Assembly: GCA_044230315.1 (NCBI GenBank)
Contig: JBGARJ010000003.1
Location: 62,001 to 126,000 of the forward strand
DNA length: 64,000 bases
Direction of reading: 5' to 3'
Source: M3007 sp044230315
GTDB lineage: Bacteria > Bacteroidota > Bacteroidia > Chitinophagales > Saprospiraceae
Made by a program: the position numbers and the translations under genes. Shown piece after piece: positions 8,133 to 16,487 of this stretch. The notes beneath the pieces were generated by a model, which was given only the letters and a program-made list of their open reading frames with translations, made no database searches and was not told the DNA's origin. Each line of letters begins with the position of its first letter. The stretch's first letter is position 1.

Positions 8133-9163
8133 TATCGTATGGTTTGATAAACTTTTAATCCCAATTTTCCAACCTGGTACAGGTGTCGGTTGAGCACCAT
8201 TTCATACCGGCCGTAGCACACTTCTTCGCCGCCAAACCGGGCTTTGAACTCGCGTACGCCGTAGTCTTCTTCCGGGCGCCCGGCGCCCATGAAATCGAAG
8301 TGCTGGAATCCATGTTTCACGCCGTACTCGATCGGCGCCCACGAAGCCAGCACGCTCGGGTGAACCCCTGAAACCGTTCCGTTTTCCCCGCATACGTACC
8401 ATTGGTACAGCACTTTATCGCGGTACACCGGGCCGATGCTGCCGCCGACCACTTTGCCCTCATATTTCACCAGAAAAACCTTGGCCTGAGGTGATTTCCA
8501 CAGGTTGACGAACAGATCGGGCCCGGGCAGCGGTTTTTTGACCTTCTCTTTGTACAGTGTTTCCAGGATGCGGTACAACTGGAGCACGTCTTCCTCCGAT
8601 TCGGGTTCGGTGATGGTGGCACCGGCAGCCAGGCTGGTTTTAATTTGGCGGCGGCGGTTGCTGCTCATCCGGCTGCGCACTGCCGCGTCGTCGTCGGTCT
8701 TCACCAGGTAATTGAGGTGGGGCCGAAACCGGAACCCGGCGGCTTCAAAGGCGCTGTGCAGGTGACTGCAATCGAAAAAGTTCCGGAATTCGATGAAAAT
8801 GGCGTTGCCCTGAGCGTGTTTTTTCAAGGCAAGCAGTAGTTTTTTTGCCACCTCTGTTTTGTCAAATGCCGGGTTCTCGGGCACAATAGGACCCGCCCAA
8901 ACGATCATCCGGCGGGAGAACCAGGACTTCAGCCCGCCGCCGTCCGACTGGATCACTCCCATGAGCGAGCCCAGGATCTGGTCCTCCGAACCGAGGGCCA
9001 GCAGCAGGAAGGGTTTGTACCCATTGACGGTTTCGATGAAACGAAAGAAGTCGGCGCTTTGGAAGTAATTGCCGGTAGGCGTGTGATCCAACAATTGTTG
9101 CAAGGCCGGCGCGTGACCGCTGGCATCCAATTGTTCAACTTTGGTATAAAGTAAAATTTGCAT
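8132..9163 (-). CDS. FemAB/GNAT-like acyltransferase
   Basis: 343 residues from the ATG at 9163. A TTG at 9190 in the same frame would add nine residues and is less likely. Two GNAT-like halves are seen, as in FemABX and CelD/BcsL proteins. SSNRRRQIKTSL sits mid-protein and YQWYVCGENG...HPSVLASWAPIEYGVKHGFQHFDFMGAG near the C-terminus, ending in REFKARFGGEEV, typical of the FemAB family that transfers amino acids or acyl groups to cell-wall or exopolysaccharide precursors. It is coupled to DUF354 and follows a deacetylase and AsnB, so transfer of an acyl or aminoacyl group to a free sugar amine is a reasonable guess. Substrate unknown. Confidence 0.8.
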   Translation of the reverse strand: MQILLYTKVEQLDASGHAPALQQLLDHTPTGNYFQSADFFRFIETVNGYKPFLLLALGSEDQILGSLMGVIQSDGGGLKSWFSRRMIVWAGPIVPENPAFDKTEVAKKLLLALKKHAQGNAIFIEFRNFFDCSHLHSAFEAAGFRFRPHLNYLVKTDDDAAVRSRMSSNRRRQIKTSLAAGATITEPESEEDVLQLYRILETLYKEKVKKPLPGPDLFVNLWKSPQAKVFLVKYEGKVVGGSIGPVYRDKVLYQWYVCGENGTVSGVHPSVLASWAPIEYGVKHGFQHFDFMGAGRPEEDYGVREFKARFGGEEVCYGRYEMVLNRHLYQVGKLGLKVYQTIR

Positions 9164-9210
9164 CGTGTTGTTGTTCAAAGGTTTTTTCAAAATTGACTTG
9201 CGGCGGCACC

Positions 9211-10218
9211 TCAGGAAATGGCCGCAACCAGCGCATCGACCAGCGCATCATTGGCATTGAGGAGTGGGAAGAGGCATAATTTGGCCGCCCGGCTGAGCGC
9301 TTCTTTTTTTGCGCTGGGTTGCCGCTGCACCGACTCCATCCAGCCGTATTCCCGCCGTTTTCCGATCAGGCTCATGAGCATCGTCCAAACCCCGCTTGCT
9401 TTTACGCACACGGCGTCGATATTGTCGGTATCGTACACGCTCAGGCGTTTGAGCCGGAGCGGATCGGTTTTGATGGTATTGAAGCCATAATCCACCGTGA
9501 TGCCGAATTCGTAACCGGCCTCGCGCACCAGCTCGATGTCGCGGTCGGAGTAGTCGCCATTGGGATAGGCAATAGCATTGATGTGGAGCCCGAAATCGTG
9601 TTCCAGTACCTGTTTGGACCGGAAGATCTCTTCCATGGCCTCTTCATCATAGCACTTGGGCAGGCAGGGATGAAAGAGGGTATGCCCCTGGAAATTGACA
9701 TGGTCTTTCATTTCCTCGATTTGCGGCCTGGTCAGCGCCAGGGGGGTGGGAAATTCATGCTCGGGGGAGAATCCGGCTTTGGCCAGTAACGCGAGTTTCT
9801 CCTGGTTGGGCATTTGCTTCAGGGCCGGTTTGAAGAGGTCGGGGTGTTTGAACTTGAACCAGAAATGCCGGTTGGTGCCGATAATTCCGGCACACAGGAA
9901 GATCGTGATCGGTATGTTCATTTGTTTGATCACCGGCAACAATTCATAGTTGCGGATGTGTCCGTCGTCGAGTGTGATCACGAGCGCTTTTTCGGGCAGG
10001 GTGCTGTCGTCGCCGGCGCGGCATGCTTCCAGAAATACGTTCAGGTCGATGATGTTGTATTTTCTGGACAGGTAGGTAAATGTTTTGGCAGCCACGTCGG
10101 GCGCCAAATCGTGAAACATCACGATCGTCACCTTTTTCCGTTGCAGGACCTCCCGAAACAGAAACGGCAGCCCGGAATACCGGAGCAGTTTAAAGGTCAG
10201 ATCTCTTAATAGTCGCAT
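9211..10218 (-). CDS. polysaccharide deacetylase family protein (NodB domain)
   Basis: 335 residues from the ATG at 10218 (TTG at 10224 is the alternative). Carbohydrate esterase 4 motifs are well kept: VTIVMFHDL early, LVITLDDGHIRN (about residues 80-91, catalytic and metal Asp pair), GHTLFHPCL (His-x3-His metal ligands, about 177-185) and AIAYPNGDYSDRD. Of the four deacetylase-like proteins in the locus, this one and 18245-19402 have full motif sets and are the best candidates for active N-deacetylases. The N-terminus has only a weak hydrophobic stretch (LRYSGLPFLF), so the location is uncertain. It begins 3 bases after the AsnB stop. Confidence 0.85.
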   Translation of the reverse strand: MRLLRDLTFKLLRYSGLPFLFREVLQRKKVTIVMFHDLAPDVAAKTFTYLSRKYNIIDLNVFLEACRAGDDSTLPEKALVITLDDGHIRNYELLPVIKQMNIPITIFLCAGIIGTNRHFWFKFKHPDLFKPALKQMPNQEKLALLAKAGFSPEHEFPTPLALTRPQIEEMKDHVNFQGHTLFHPCLPKCYDEEAMEEIFRSKQVLEHDFGLHINAIAYPNGDYSDRDIELVREAGYEFGITVDYGFNTIKTDPLRLKRLSVYDTDNIDAVCVKASGVWTMLMSLIGKRREYGWMESVQRQPSAKKEALSRAAKLCLFPLLNANDALVDALVAAIS

Positions 10219-10220
10219 AT

Positions 10221-12074
10221 TCAATCGATAAATTGGTTATACCATTTTTCCAGGTGAATCCATTTCCATATTTCCCTGGAATAGTTTCCTTCCCGGTTGA
10301 GGTGTTTTTGATAGAGGTTCCGGACCTTTTGCGTATCCATGACGCCGCGGGTCGTGAACGGCTCGCTCGAAATAAGGTCGGTGATATAGCGCTGAAAGAC
10401 GGGGGTGCGGAACCACTCATCTTCCGGTGTTTCGAACCCGACCTTGTCGCGCCGCATGCGGATCGGCTCCGGCAGGGTGCCTTTCATGGCTTCGCGCAGG
10501 ATGTGCTTGGTCATACCTTCCTGGATGATGAAATCATCGGGAAGGGTCAGGGTGCGTTCCACCAGCCGGTAATCCAGAAACGGCACCCGCGCTTCCAAAG
10601 AGAACCACATCGAATTCCGGTCTTCCCATTTGAGCAGGTGCTCCAGTTTGTATTCGAAGTGGTTGATCAGGGCCTCCTGGAGGGAACTGGAGCCGTACAA
10701 TTCGCCGGTGATCAGGTTGTTGCCCGAGGCGTGTGCCTGGAAGAAATCCGGGTCGAGATAACCTTTTTCCATCACCCGAACGCGGGTGCGCAGCGCCGCG
10801 GGCAGCAGAAAAAACGCCAGGCTTTTGATGCCGTACAACGAGCGGTGCTTGTTGTAGTAATGGCCCATTTCGGTCCCGAGCGTGATCAAGCGGCCTTTGC
10901 GCAACAGGTTTTTGAAGTGAAAACCGAAGAAATAGTGGTAGCCGGCAAGCGCCTCATCGGCGCCTTGTCCGTCGAGGGTTACGACCACGTGTTCCTTGGC
11001 CAGTTTCATCACGCGGTATTGCGCGTAGGTGGAGGTGCTGGGCACCGGTTCGTACTGCGCGCGGGCCAGGTCGTCGAGGTCGGCCAACAGGCTGTGCTCG
11101 TCCGGCTGGGCGAAGTACATATTTTGGAGTTGGGGCCGGTAGAGGTCGATAAATTTTGACTCGTCGCCTTTTCGTCCGCTGCCATACACGGCGGAGAAGG
11201 TGTTGAGGTCTTTTTTGCAAAAATCGTTGAGCAGCACGGAGACGATGCTCGACGAATCGAGCCCCCCGCTCAGGCAAACGCCCACGGGCACATCGCTGCG
11301 CAAGCGCAGGCCGACGGCGGAGGCGAACATTTCGCGGTATTCCTCGGGGTTCTGGAACGGTTGTTTGATTTCCTTGCGGATATCGTACCACTTTTGGGGC
11401 CGGAAGGTTTTTTCCGCCGCCGGTGCACCGGGATGGAGGCTGATTTTGAAAAAATGGCCGTGGTCGAGTTTTTTGACTTCCTTGAGAAAAGTGCTGTCGT
11501 TTTGGTCGGAGCGATTGAATGCGAGGAAGTTGAAAATGGTTTCCCGGTCGGGTGTCGGTTTATGGCCCAGCACGGCTGTGATGGAGCGGATATCGGAGCC
11601 GAACAGCATGCGATCACCGTCGATGCTGTAAAAAAACGGTTTGACGCCGTAGCGGTCGCGCGCGGCAAACACGGTCCTCTCCCGGCGGTCGTAGAGCACC
11701 ATCGCCCACATGCCGTTGAACCGGTGAAGCATGCTCTCGCCCCATTCTACATAAGCGGCCAGGATTACCTCCGAATCGGTTTGGGTGCGGAACGTATGTC
11801 CCTTTGCCATCAGCTCCTCCCGGAGCTCGATGTAATTATATATTTCGCCGTTGAAGATCAGCACGTACCGTTGATCGGCTGAAAACATGGGCTGGTGCCC
11901 GGCGGGGCTCAGGTCGAGGATACTCAGGCGCACAAAGCCGAGCCCAAGACCATTTTCAGCGAAAAGGCCTTCGTCGTTGGGGCCGCGGTGTTTCATGGCC
12001 TTCATCATGGCCAGTAATTGCGGCTCCGGGACGGGTGTGCCGTTGAGATGTATAATTCCTGCTATTCCGCACAT
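10221..12074 (-). CDS. asnB: asparagine synthetase B-type glutamine amidotransferase
   Basis: 617 residues. The start at 12074 is chosen because it gives MCGIAG, placing the glutaminase Cys at position 2. The N-terminal class II amidotransferase domain shows MKHRGPNDEG, RLSILDLS and FNGEIYNY. The synthetase domain has the ATP-binding CLSGGLDSSSIVS near residue 265. It is complete and probably active. Family members in surface-polysaccharide loci (for example WbpS/WbmI-type enzymes) amidate uronic acids rather than aspartate. The WlbA/WlbB uronic-acid genes in the same locus make that role likely here (inference). It sits 11 bases after the glycosyltransferase stop. Confidence 0.9.
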   Translation of the reverse strand: MCGIAGIIHLNGTPVPEPQLLAMMKAMKHRGPNDEGLFAENGLGLGFVRLSILDLSPAGHQPMFSADQRYVLIFNGEIYNYIELREELMAKGHTFRTQTDSEVILAAYVEWGESMLHRFNGMWAMVLYDRRERTVFAARDRYGVKPFFYSIDGDRMLFGSDIRSITAVLGHKPTPDRETIFNFLAFNRSDQNDSTFLKEVKKLDHGHFFKISLHPGAPAAEKTFRPQKWYDIRKEIKQPFQNPEEYREMFASAVGLRLRSDVPVGVCLSGGLDSSSIVSVLLNDFCKKDLNTFSAVYGSGRKGDESKFIDLYRPQLQNMYFAQPDEHSLLADLDDLARAQYEPVPSTSTYAQYRVMKLAKEHVVVTLDGQGADEALAGYHYFFGFHFKNLLRKGRLITLGTEMGHYYNKHRSLYGIKSLAFFLLPAALRTRVRVMEKGYLDPDFFQAHASGNNLITGELYGSSSLQEALINHFEYKLEHLLKWEDRNSMWFSLEARVPFLDYRLVERTLTLPDDFIIQEGMTKHILREAMKGTLPEPIRMRRDKVGFETPEDEWFRTPVFQRYITDLISSEPFTTRGVMDTQKVRNLYQKHLNREGNYSREIWKWIHLEKWYNQFID

Positions 12075-12085
12075 ATGGTTTAAGG

Positions 12086-13108
12086 TCAATAAACTTCTTG
12101 CTTGATAAAATTTTGTTTCGGAGCCGCTGTACTGAGGCCCAGAACGTTGCGGTATACCGTTTCGATTTTTTCGGCAACGGCTTCCGCGTCCAAACCCAGT
12201 TGGAGCACCCGCTCCCGGCCCGGTGTGCGGCCGGTGCCAGCGGCGAAGTCCAGCGCCCGGGCCAGTTGCGCGGCGAACTCGGCGGGTTCATAGGTGCCGA
12301 CGAAGCATCCGGGCGTCTGGCCGACTACCCATTCGGCGTCGCCGGCCGGCGTGACCACCATGGGGCAGTTGCAACTCATCGCTTCCTTCACCACGTTGGG
12401 CGAGCCTTCGCCAAAGGAGCACAGCACAAACACATCAACGGAATTGAGGTATTTTACCACCTGGTCATGCGATACCGGGTAGGGGTTGAGCAATGCTACG
12501 TCGGGCCGTTTCAAGAACTGTGCCGCCGCTTGCACCAGGGCTATGTTTTTATTGGGGTCGGACGGGTTTCCGAGGAACAGGATATACCTTTTGTCGGCTG
12601 CCAGACCAAGTTCGGCGCGGCAACCGCCTTCGTAGATCTGAAACTGGTCGAGCCGGACACCGTTCGGGATGTGGTAGGCGATCTTTTTTCGCCAGACGGC
12701 CTTTTCCAGGTTCGGCGATTTGAAAATGACGGCGCCGACAAAAGGCTGGATCATCCGGGTGAGCTGGATGAGATACCGGCTTTTAAAATCCACTTTGTTT
12801 TTGCCCGTGAATGTGCCCTGTGCGTCGTCGCCCATCAGAGACAGCACCACCGGTATTTTACCCATGGCGGCCAGCACGGCCACCCAACCGCACAGCGAAT
12901 AATGCGCATGGATGAGGTCGTAATGATTTTCCTTCAGGTACCGGCGCAGGGGCCTCACGTTTTTGAGGTAGTTGAGGCTGCCTTTGCCCATGATCGGGAA
13001 ATAGTCGACGGCTATCCCCCGGTCGCGGAGCGAGTCGGCCTGCGCCTTGGTAAAGGGCGAAATCGGAAACTGTTTGGAGTTGCCGCTAAAGACGAATAGA
13101 ATTTTCAC
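12086..13108 (-). CDS. glycosyltransferase family 4/1 (GT-B)
   Basis: 340 residues. The start is a GTG at 13108, which overlaps the TGA of the upstream ATP-grasp gene (GTGA). The first residues VKILFVFSGNSKQ are the normal GT-B opening, and the open frame further upstream is low-complexity Arg/Pro-rich translation with no family character. Features are YDLIHAHYSLCGWVAVL, IPNGVRLDQF, ILFLGNPSDPNKN and the donor-site FGEGSPNVVKEAMSCNCP, an E-x7-E-like motif. It is predicted to be a retaining glycosyltransferase adding one sugar of the repeat unit on the cytoplasmic face. Donor unknown. Confidence 0.88.
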   Translation of the reverse strand: MKILFVFSGNSKQFPISPFTKAQADSLRDRGIAVDYFPIMGKGSLNYLKNVRPLRRYLKENHYDLIHAHYSLCGWVAVLAAMGKIPVVLSLMGDDAQGTFTGKNKVDFKSRYLIQLTRMIQPFVGAVIFKSPNLEKAVWRKKIAYHIPNGVRLDQFQIYEGGCRAELGLAADKRYILFLGNPSDPNKNIALVQAAAQFLKRPDVALLNPYPVSHDQVVKYLNSVDVFVLCSFGEGSPNVVKEAMSCNCPMVVTPAGDAEWVVGQTPGCFVGTYEPAEFAAQLARALDFAAGTGRTPGRERVLQLGLDAEAVAEKIETVYRNVLGLSTAAPKQNFIKQEVY

Positions 13109-14181
13109 GCGTGTATTTCGAGTTGTTTTTCGTGCAAAATTTGAATGAAGTGCTCGAGTCGCAGCAGGAAGGATTCGATCCGGTTGAAGTCGCCGGGTTC
13201 GAAGGTCCATTGCCCGTCGATCAGGCGGTACCGGCCGGGTTGGCCATTGACCAGCATTTGGTACGGGTCGGACTGTCCGAAGATGCACTGCATTTCGTTG
13301 ACCAGGTAGCGGCCGTCGCCGGATTCGAAAATATCGACCGATTGGGATAGAAAATGCCGGCAATCGGTGGCCTTTTTCACAAAATCAAGCAGTTGAAAGG
13401 GTGGGTTTTCATAGCCTTTTAGCAGGCTACCACTTGCCATTTCGCCTTTTTTCAATTTTTTATGCGCGAAATAAGAGTCGCCGATCCGGACGCAACGCCA
13501 TTCGTAGGTATGCGGGATGTATTCCTGCAGGATGACAAAATCCTTTTGGACCTCGTTGCGCAGGTGTTTATACAGTTGCAGTTTGGCCTTAAACTCCTGT
13601 GGGTGCAACAGTTTTTTGATCACGCGGCCGGCAAACCCCTTTTTGCGCCACTGCGGCCCAACTTGCAGGGTAGCGCCTTTGCCTGAAAAGATATTCCGAA
13701 TGTATTCTTGCGCTTCACGGCGGGTTTTCAGGATATGCACACCGCTTCCGGAGCCGCCAATGCTGGTTTTGCCGACGAGGGGCAGCGTGGTTTTTTCGAC
13801 AAAGTCCTGCGCTTCGTCTTCGTAGTAAAACACCCAGGTTTTGGGATGGGGGATTTCGTTCGCCGCCAGCCAGTATGACAAATATTTTTTGTTTTCGTAA
13901 ATCAGTATCTCTTCCACCGACGGATAGATCGGGATATTGGTTGCCGAGTGCAGGATCATGATCCGCTCGTCGAACAGCGTTTTGAATGGGGTCGTCCAGC
14001 CTGGCGGAGACGCCAGCAAGCCATCGAAACGCTTGCGTTTGACGCGTTCCAACCAATCGGACCGGGTCAGATCGATCACTTCGTACTCTATCTGATCCTT
14101 CATTTCCTGGCAGGCCTGGAGCCAAAGCAGGTGGTCTTCCACCACCTCATTTTTCAGGATGGCTAATTTTAACTTTGTCAT
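13105..14181 (-). CDS. ATP-grasp domain protein
   Basis: 358 residues. An N-terminal pre-ATP-grasp-like region is followed by an ATP-grasp core: PLVGKTSIGGSGSGVHIL (about residues 135-152, Lys and Gly-rich loop), FVILQEYIPHTYEWRCVRIG, AHKKLKKGEM, and LVNEMQCIFGQSD as the Glu/Asn metal site near residue 305. Such enzymes ligate a carboxylate to an amine or similar nucleophile with ATP. Placed between two acyltransferases and an AsnB, it could activate or attach an amino acid or other acid to the polysaccharide precursor. It is linked by ATGA to the gene upstream and GTGA to the gene downstream. Substrate not predictable. Confidence 0.8.
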   Translation of the reverse strand: MTKLKLAILKNEVVEDHLLWLQACQEMKDQIEYEVIDLTRSDWLERVKRKRFDGLLASPPGWTTPFKTLFDERIMILHSATNIPIYPSVEEILIYENKKYLSYWLAANEIPHPKTWVFYYEDEAQDFVEKTTLPLVGKTSIGGSGSGVHILKTRREAQEYIRNIFSGKGATLQVGPQWRKKGFAGRVIKKLLHPQEFKAKLQLYKHLRNEVQKDFVILQEYIPHTYEWRCVRIGDSYFAHKKLKKGEMASGSLLKGYENPPFQLLDFVKKATDCRHFLSQSVDIFESGDGRYLVNEMQCIFGQSDPYQMLVNGQPGRYRLIDGQWTFEPGDFNRIESFLLRLEHFIQILHEKQLEIHA

Positions 14182-15290
14182 ATCTGTACGCGTTGGGTGA
14201 GCCGTTTGATCTTATCGCGGTAGAAATCGTAAATCCTGGGATTATCCCGAACGACTTTTATCGCCTGTGTTTTTAAAATAAAAGGCAGGTTCAGCGGGTT
14301 GGAAATAAAAATCCGGTGCAGAGCGTGCTCCTGATCGGCCACCGTGTATTTGTAGGGCTCGTCGCCGTCGCCGAAATCGAGCACCCGCAGGTTTTGTTTT
14401 ACCATCCACTCGACCATAAAATGGATCAGTGCCTTGCCGGGACTGTATTTCCAGTAATCGGGGTGAAAGGTGGTCGAATGGTGCACCAGCGAATTTTCCT
14501 CCAGCAAGCCGACCACGAAGCCGACCCGGCCGGAGCTCACTTTTACCGAAAAGCGCCGCAGGATGCCGTCGGCGTTCCAGGCGTGGAGGCAGTCTTTGAG
14601 GAACTGCCGGCGCGCCGGGTCGCGGTAGGCCGAAGGGGTGGAGGTGTTATCCCAGCGCAGCACGTGCGATTGGCAAAACTCATCGGCCCACAGGTCGATA
14701 TCGGTGCCGTCGGTGAGTACTTCAAATTCGGCGTTTTCCTGGTTTTTCAGTTTATTGACCCGGTAGCGGAGTTCCCGGGAGCCGTTGATCCGCTTGAAAA
14801 GAGCCTCCGGCGTTTCAGCCTGGGCGATGGGACATACCGAGTATTTGATGTTTTGCCAATACAGGCCGCTCGCTTTTCCGGCGGCAATAAACTGGTCCAT
14901 GTAAGGCGCCCAAGCCGGTTGGTGGTTGAGCATGAGGGCCCATTTCTTTTTCTTTACTTCGGCGAGAAACTGATCGAAAATGTTCCGGATATCCGTTTCG
15001 GTGCAGCGGTGATGCAGCACAAAGAAGTTGTGGTCAGTTTTGTAATCGCTGAGAAAGGTGTACACGCCATTGTCCCGTTTAAAAAACGCAGATGCTACCC
15101 ATTCGCCTTGCAGCATATACTGGAAAACGGCGATCGAATTGCCGGCCCGCTGAGTGTAATACTGCAAGACGTGCGGCGATTGAAAGGGCGACCGGCCCAT
15201 GCTGTGCTTCCACAATTGAGCATATTGATCCCAAAACGCCTGATCGAGCTTCGGGCGGGTGGTGAGTACGACGGTATTTGGCTTTCTCAT
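14178..15290 (-). CDS. CelD/BcsL-type GNAT acyltransferase, tandem copy 2
   Basis: 370 residues of the CelD/BcsL (FemAB-like, Acetyltransf_6) group. The C-terminal signature is VLDFGDGDEPYKYTV (about residues 308-322), preceded by LVHHSTTFHPDYWKYSPGKA, the acyl-CoA/aminoacyl binding region. It is the same length as its upstream neighbour 15301-16413 and shares the frame of motifs FGDG.E.YKY, LNLPFILKT and DP-Y-x-SPG, so the two arose by duplication. Probable role: acylation of a sugar amine or hydroxyl before export. The stop overlaps the next ATG (ATGA). Confidence 0.82.
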   Translation of the reverse strand: MRKPNTVVLTTRPKLDQAFWDQYAQLWKHSMGRSPFQSPHVLQYYTQRAGNSIAVFQYMLQGEWVASAFFKRDNGVYTFLSDYKTDHNFFVLHHRCTETDIRNIFDQFLAEVKKKKWALMLNHQPAWAPYMDQFIAAGKASGLYWQNIKYSVCPIAQAETPEALFKRINGSRELRYRVNKLKNQENAEFEVLTDGTDIDLWADEFCQSHVLRWDNTSTPSAYRDPARRQFLKDCLHAWNADGILRRFSVKVSSGRVGFVVGLLEENSLVHHSTTFHPDYWKYSPGKALIHFMVEWMVKQNLRVLDFGDGDEPYKYTVADQEHALHRIFISNPLNLPFILKTQAIKVVRDNPRIYDFYRDKIKRLTQRVQI

Positions 15291-15300
15291 GCGTTGATAG

Positions 15301-16413
15301 TTAGGTGATCATTTTCTTCAGCACTTTCGACCGCAACAAGACCGGTCGAATTTTGGCGGTATAAAAGGTGTGGATGCCCGGGTTTTCCTTTACGGAATTG
15401 ATGAGCGTGGTTTTCAGGATGAACGGCAGGTTGAGTTTGCTGGCAATGAAGATGTTTTGCAACGGAAACTCGTTTTTGGTAAACTGGTACTTGTATGCCT
15501 CGCCGCCATCCCCGAATTCCATTTTCGTCATGCCCCGTTCGGCCATCCATTTGCCGATCAGGTTGATGATGATCAGCCCGGGGCTTTGCTTTTCGTAATC
15601 GGGGTCAAAAGTGGTGGTATGGTGCACCAGGTATCCGTTTTCGAGGAGCGCCGTTACGAAGGCAATTCGCTTGTCGTTGAGCCGGATCGAAAAACGCACG
15701 GCAATGCGGGTATCGATCCAGGATTGCAGGCAGGACTTGTAAAAAGCCCGGGTGTTCATGTTCCAGAAATGCGATGGCGTCGGGGTATCTTTCCAGCGCT
15801 TGATGTGGTTCTGGTAGAATTCCTCCAGCCAGTGGTCCAGATCTTCGTCGCCTTCAAAGGCCTCAAAGGTTACCTCGCCCATATCCCGGAGCCGGTACAG
15901 TTTCTGCCGCAATTTTTGCTTGTTCGTGGCCTGTGCCAGGGCCTCGGGCGTTTCGGCCTCCAGCACCAGACACGGGTTGTATTTTGATATTTTCCAGTAC
16001 AGATTGCTTTCCGACAGCGCGGAATAAAAATCGGTCATGTACGAAGCCCAGGAAGGCTGATTGTTAAGCCGCGTGGTCCATTTCCGCCGCTCCATTTCCT
16101 GGATCAGTTGTCTGAAATACTGTTTCGTCTCGTCGTGTGTAGCGTCTTTGTGCAGGATAAAGTAGTTGTGATCCGTCTTCATGTCGCTCAGGAAATGGTA
16201 TACGCCACTCCGTTTGTAGAAAAAGGTCGCGCCAATCAATTTTCCATTGCGAAAACCCTTGAATACAGCCAATTGACCGCCGGCCAGGGTGGCCAGAAAC
16301 TGAAGAAACAGCGGCGCCTGGAAGGGCGATTGGTACAGACTGTTTTGCCAGAGGTCGAGGTAAGCATCCCAAAACGATTGGTCGAGTAAAGAGAAATCAA
16401 TAAGTGTTTCCAT
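15301..16413 (-). CDS. CelD/BcsL-type GNAT acyltransferase, tandem copy 1
   Basis: 370 residues from the ATG at 16413. A GTG at 16452 is possible, but the shorter form matches the neighbouring paralogue exactly in length. Motifs are LVHHTTTFDPDYEKQSPGL and MEFGDGGEAYKYQFTKNEF near the C-terminus, then LNLPFILKT. Same family and likely the same kind of chemistry as 14178-15290, with divergence spread along the length, suggesting an old duplication with separate acceptor or acyl specificities. A 74-base gap separates it from the AsnB-like gene upstream. Confidence 0.82.
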   Translation of the reverse strand: METLIDFSLLDQSFWDAYLDLWQNSLYQSPFQAPLFLQFLATLAGGQLAVFKGFRNGKLIGATFFYKRSGVYHFLSDMKTDHNYFILHKDATHDETKQYFRQLIQEMERRKWTTRLNNQPSWASYMTDFYSALSESNLYWKISKYNPCLVLEAETPEALAQATNKQKLRQKLYRLRDMGEVTFEAFEGDEDLDHWLEEFYQNHIKRWKDTPTPSHFWNMNTRAFYKSCLQSWIDTRIAVRFSIRLNDKRIAFVTALLENGYLVHHTTTFDPDYEKQSPGLIIINLIGKWMAERGMTKMEFGDGGEAYKYQFTKNEFPLQNIFIASKLNLPFILKTTLINSVKENPGIHTFYTAKIRPVLLRSKVLKKMIT

Positions 16414-16487
16414 ATTTTTTGTGTGAAGAAATGACCAGAAGGCCTGGAACACGATTAAAGCAGGTATGCGAATTCAAACAGGTGCTT

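Noticed and set aside
8132..12074. Exosortase/PEP-CTERM (XrtA) type exopolysaccharide locus
   Set aside because: AsnB, FemAB-like and deacetylase genes are shared with such loci, but no exosortase or PEP-CTERM substrate is seen in the window.
13109..13363. 85-residue N-terminal extension of the GT4 protein
   Set aside because: Arg/Pro-rich translation inside the upstream ATP-grasp gene; the GTG at 13108 gives the normal GT-B start and a GTGA overlap.
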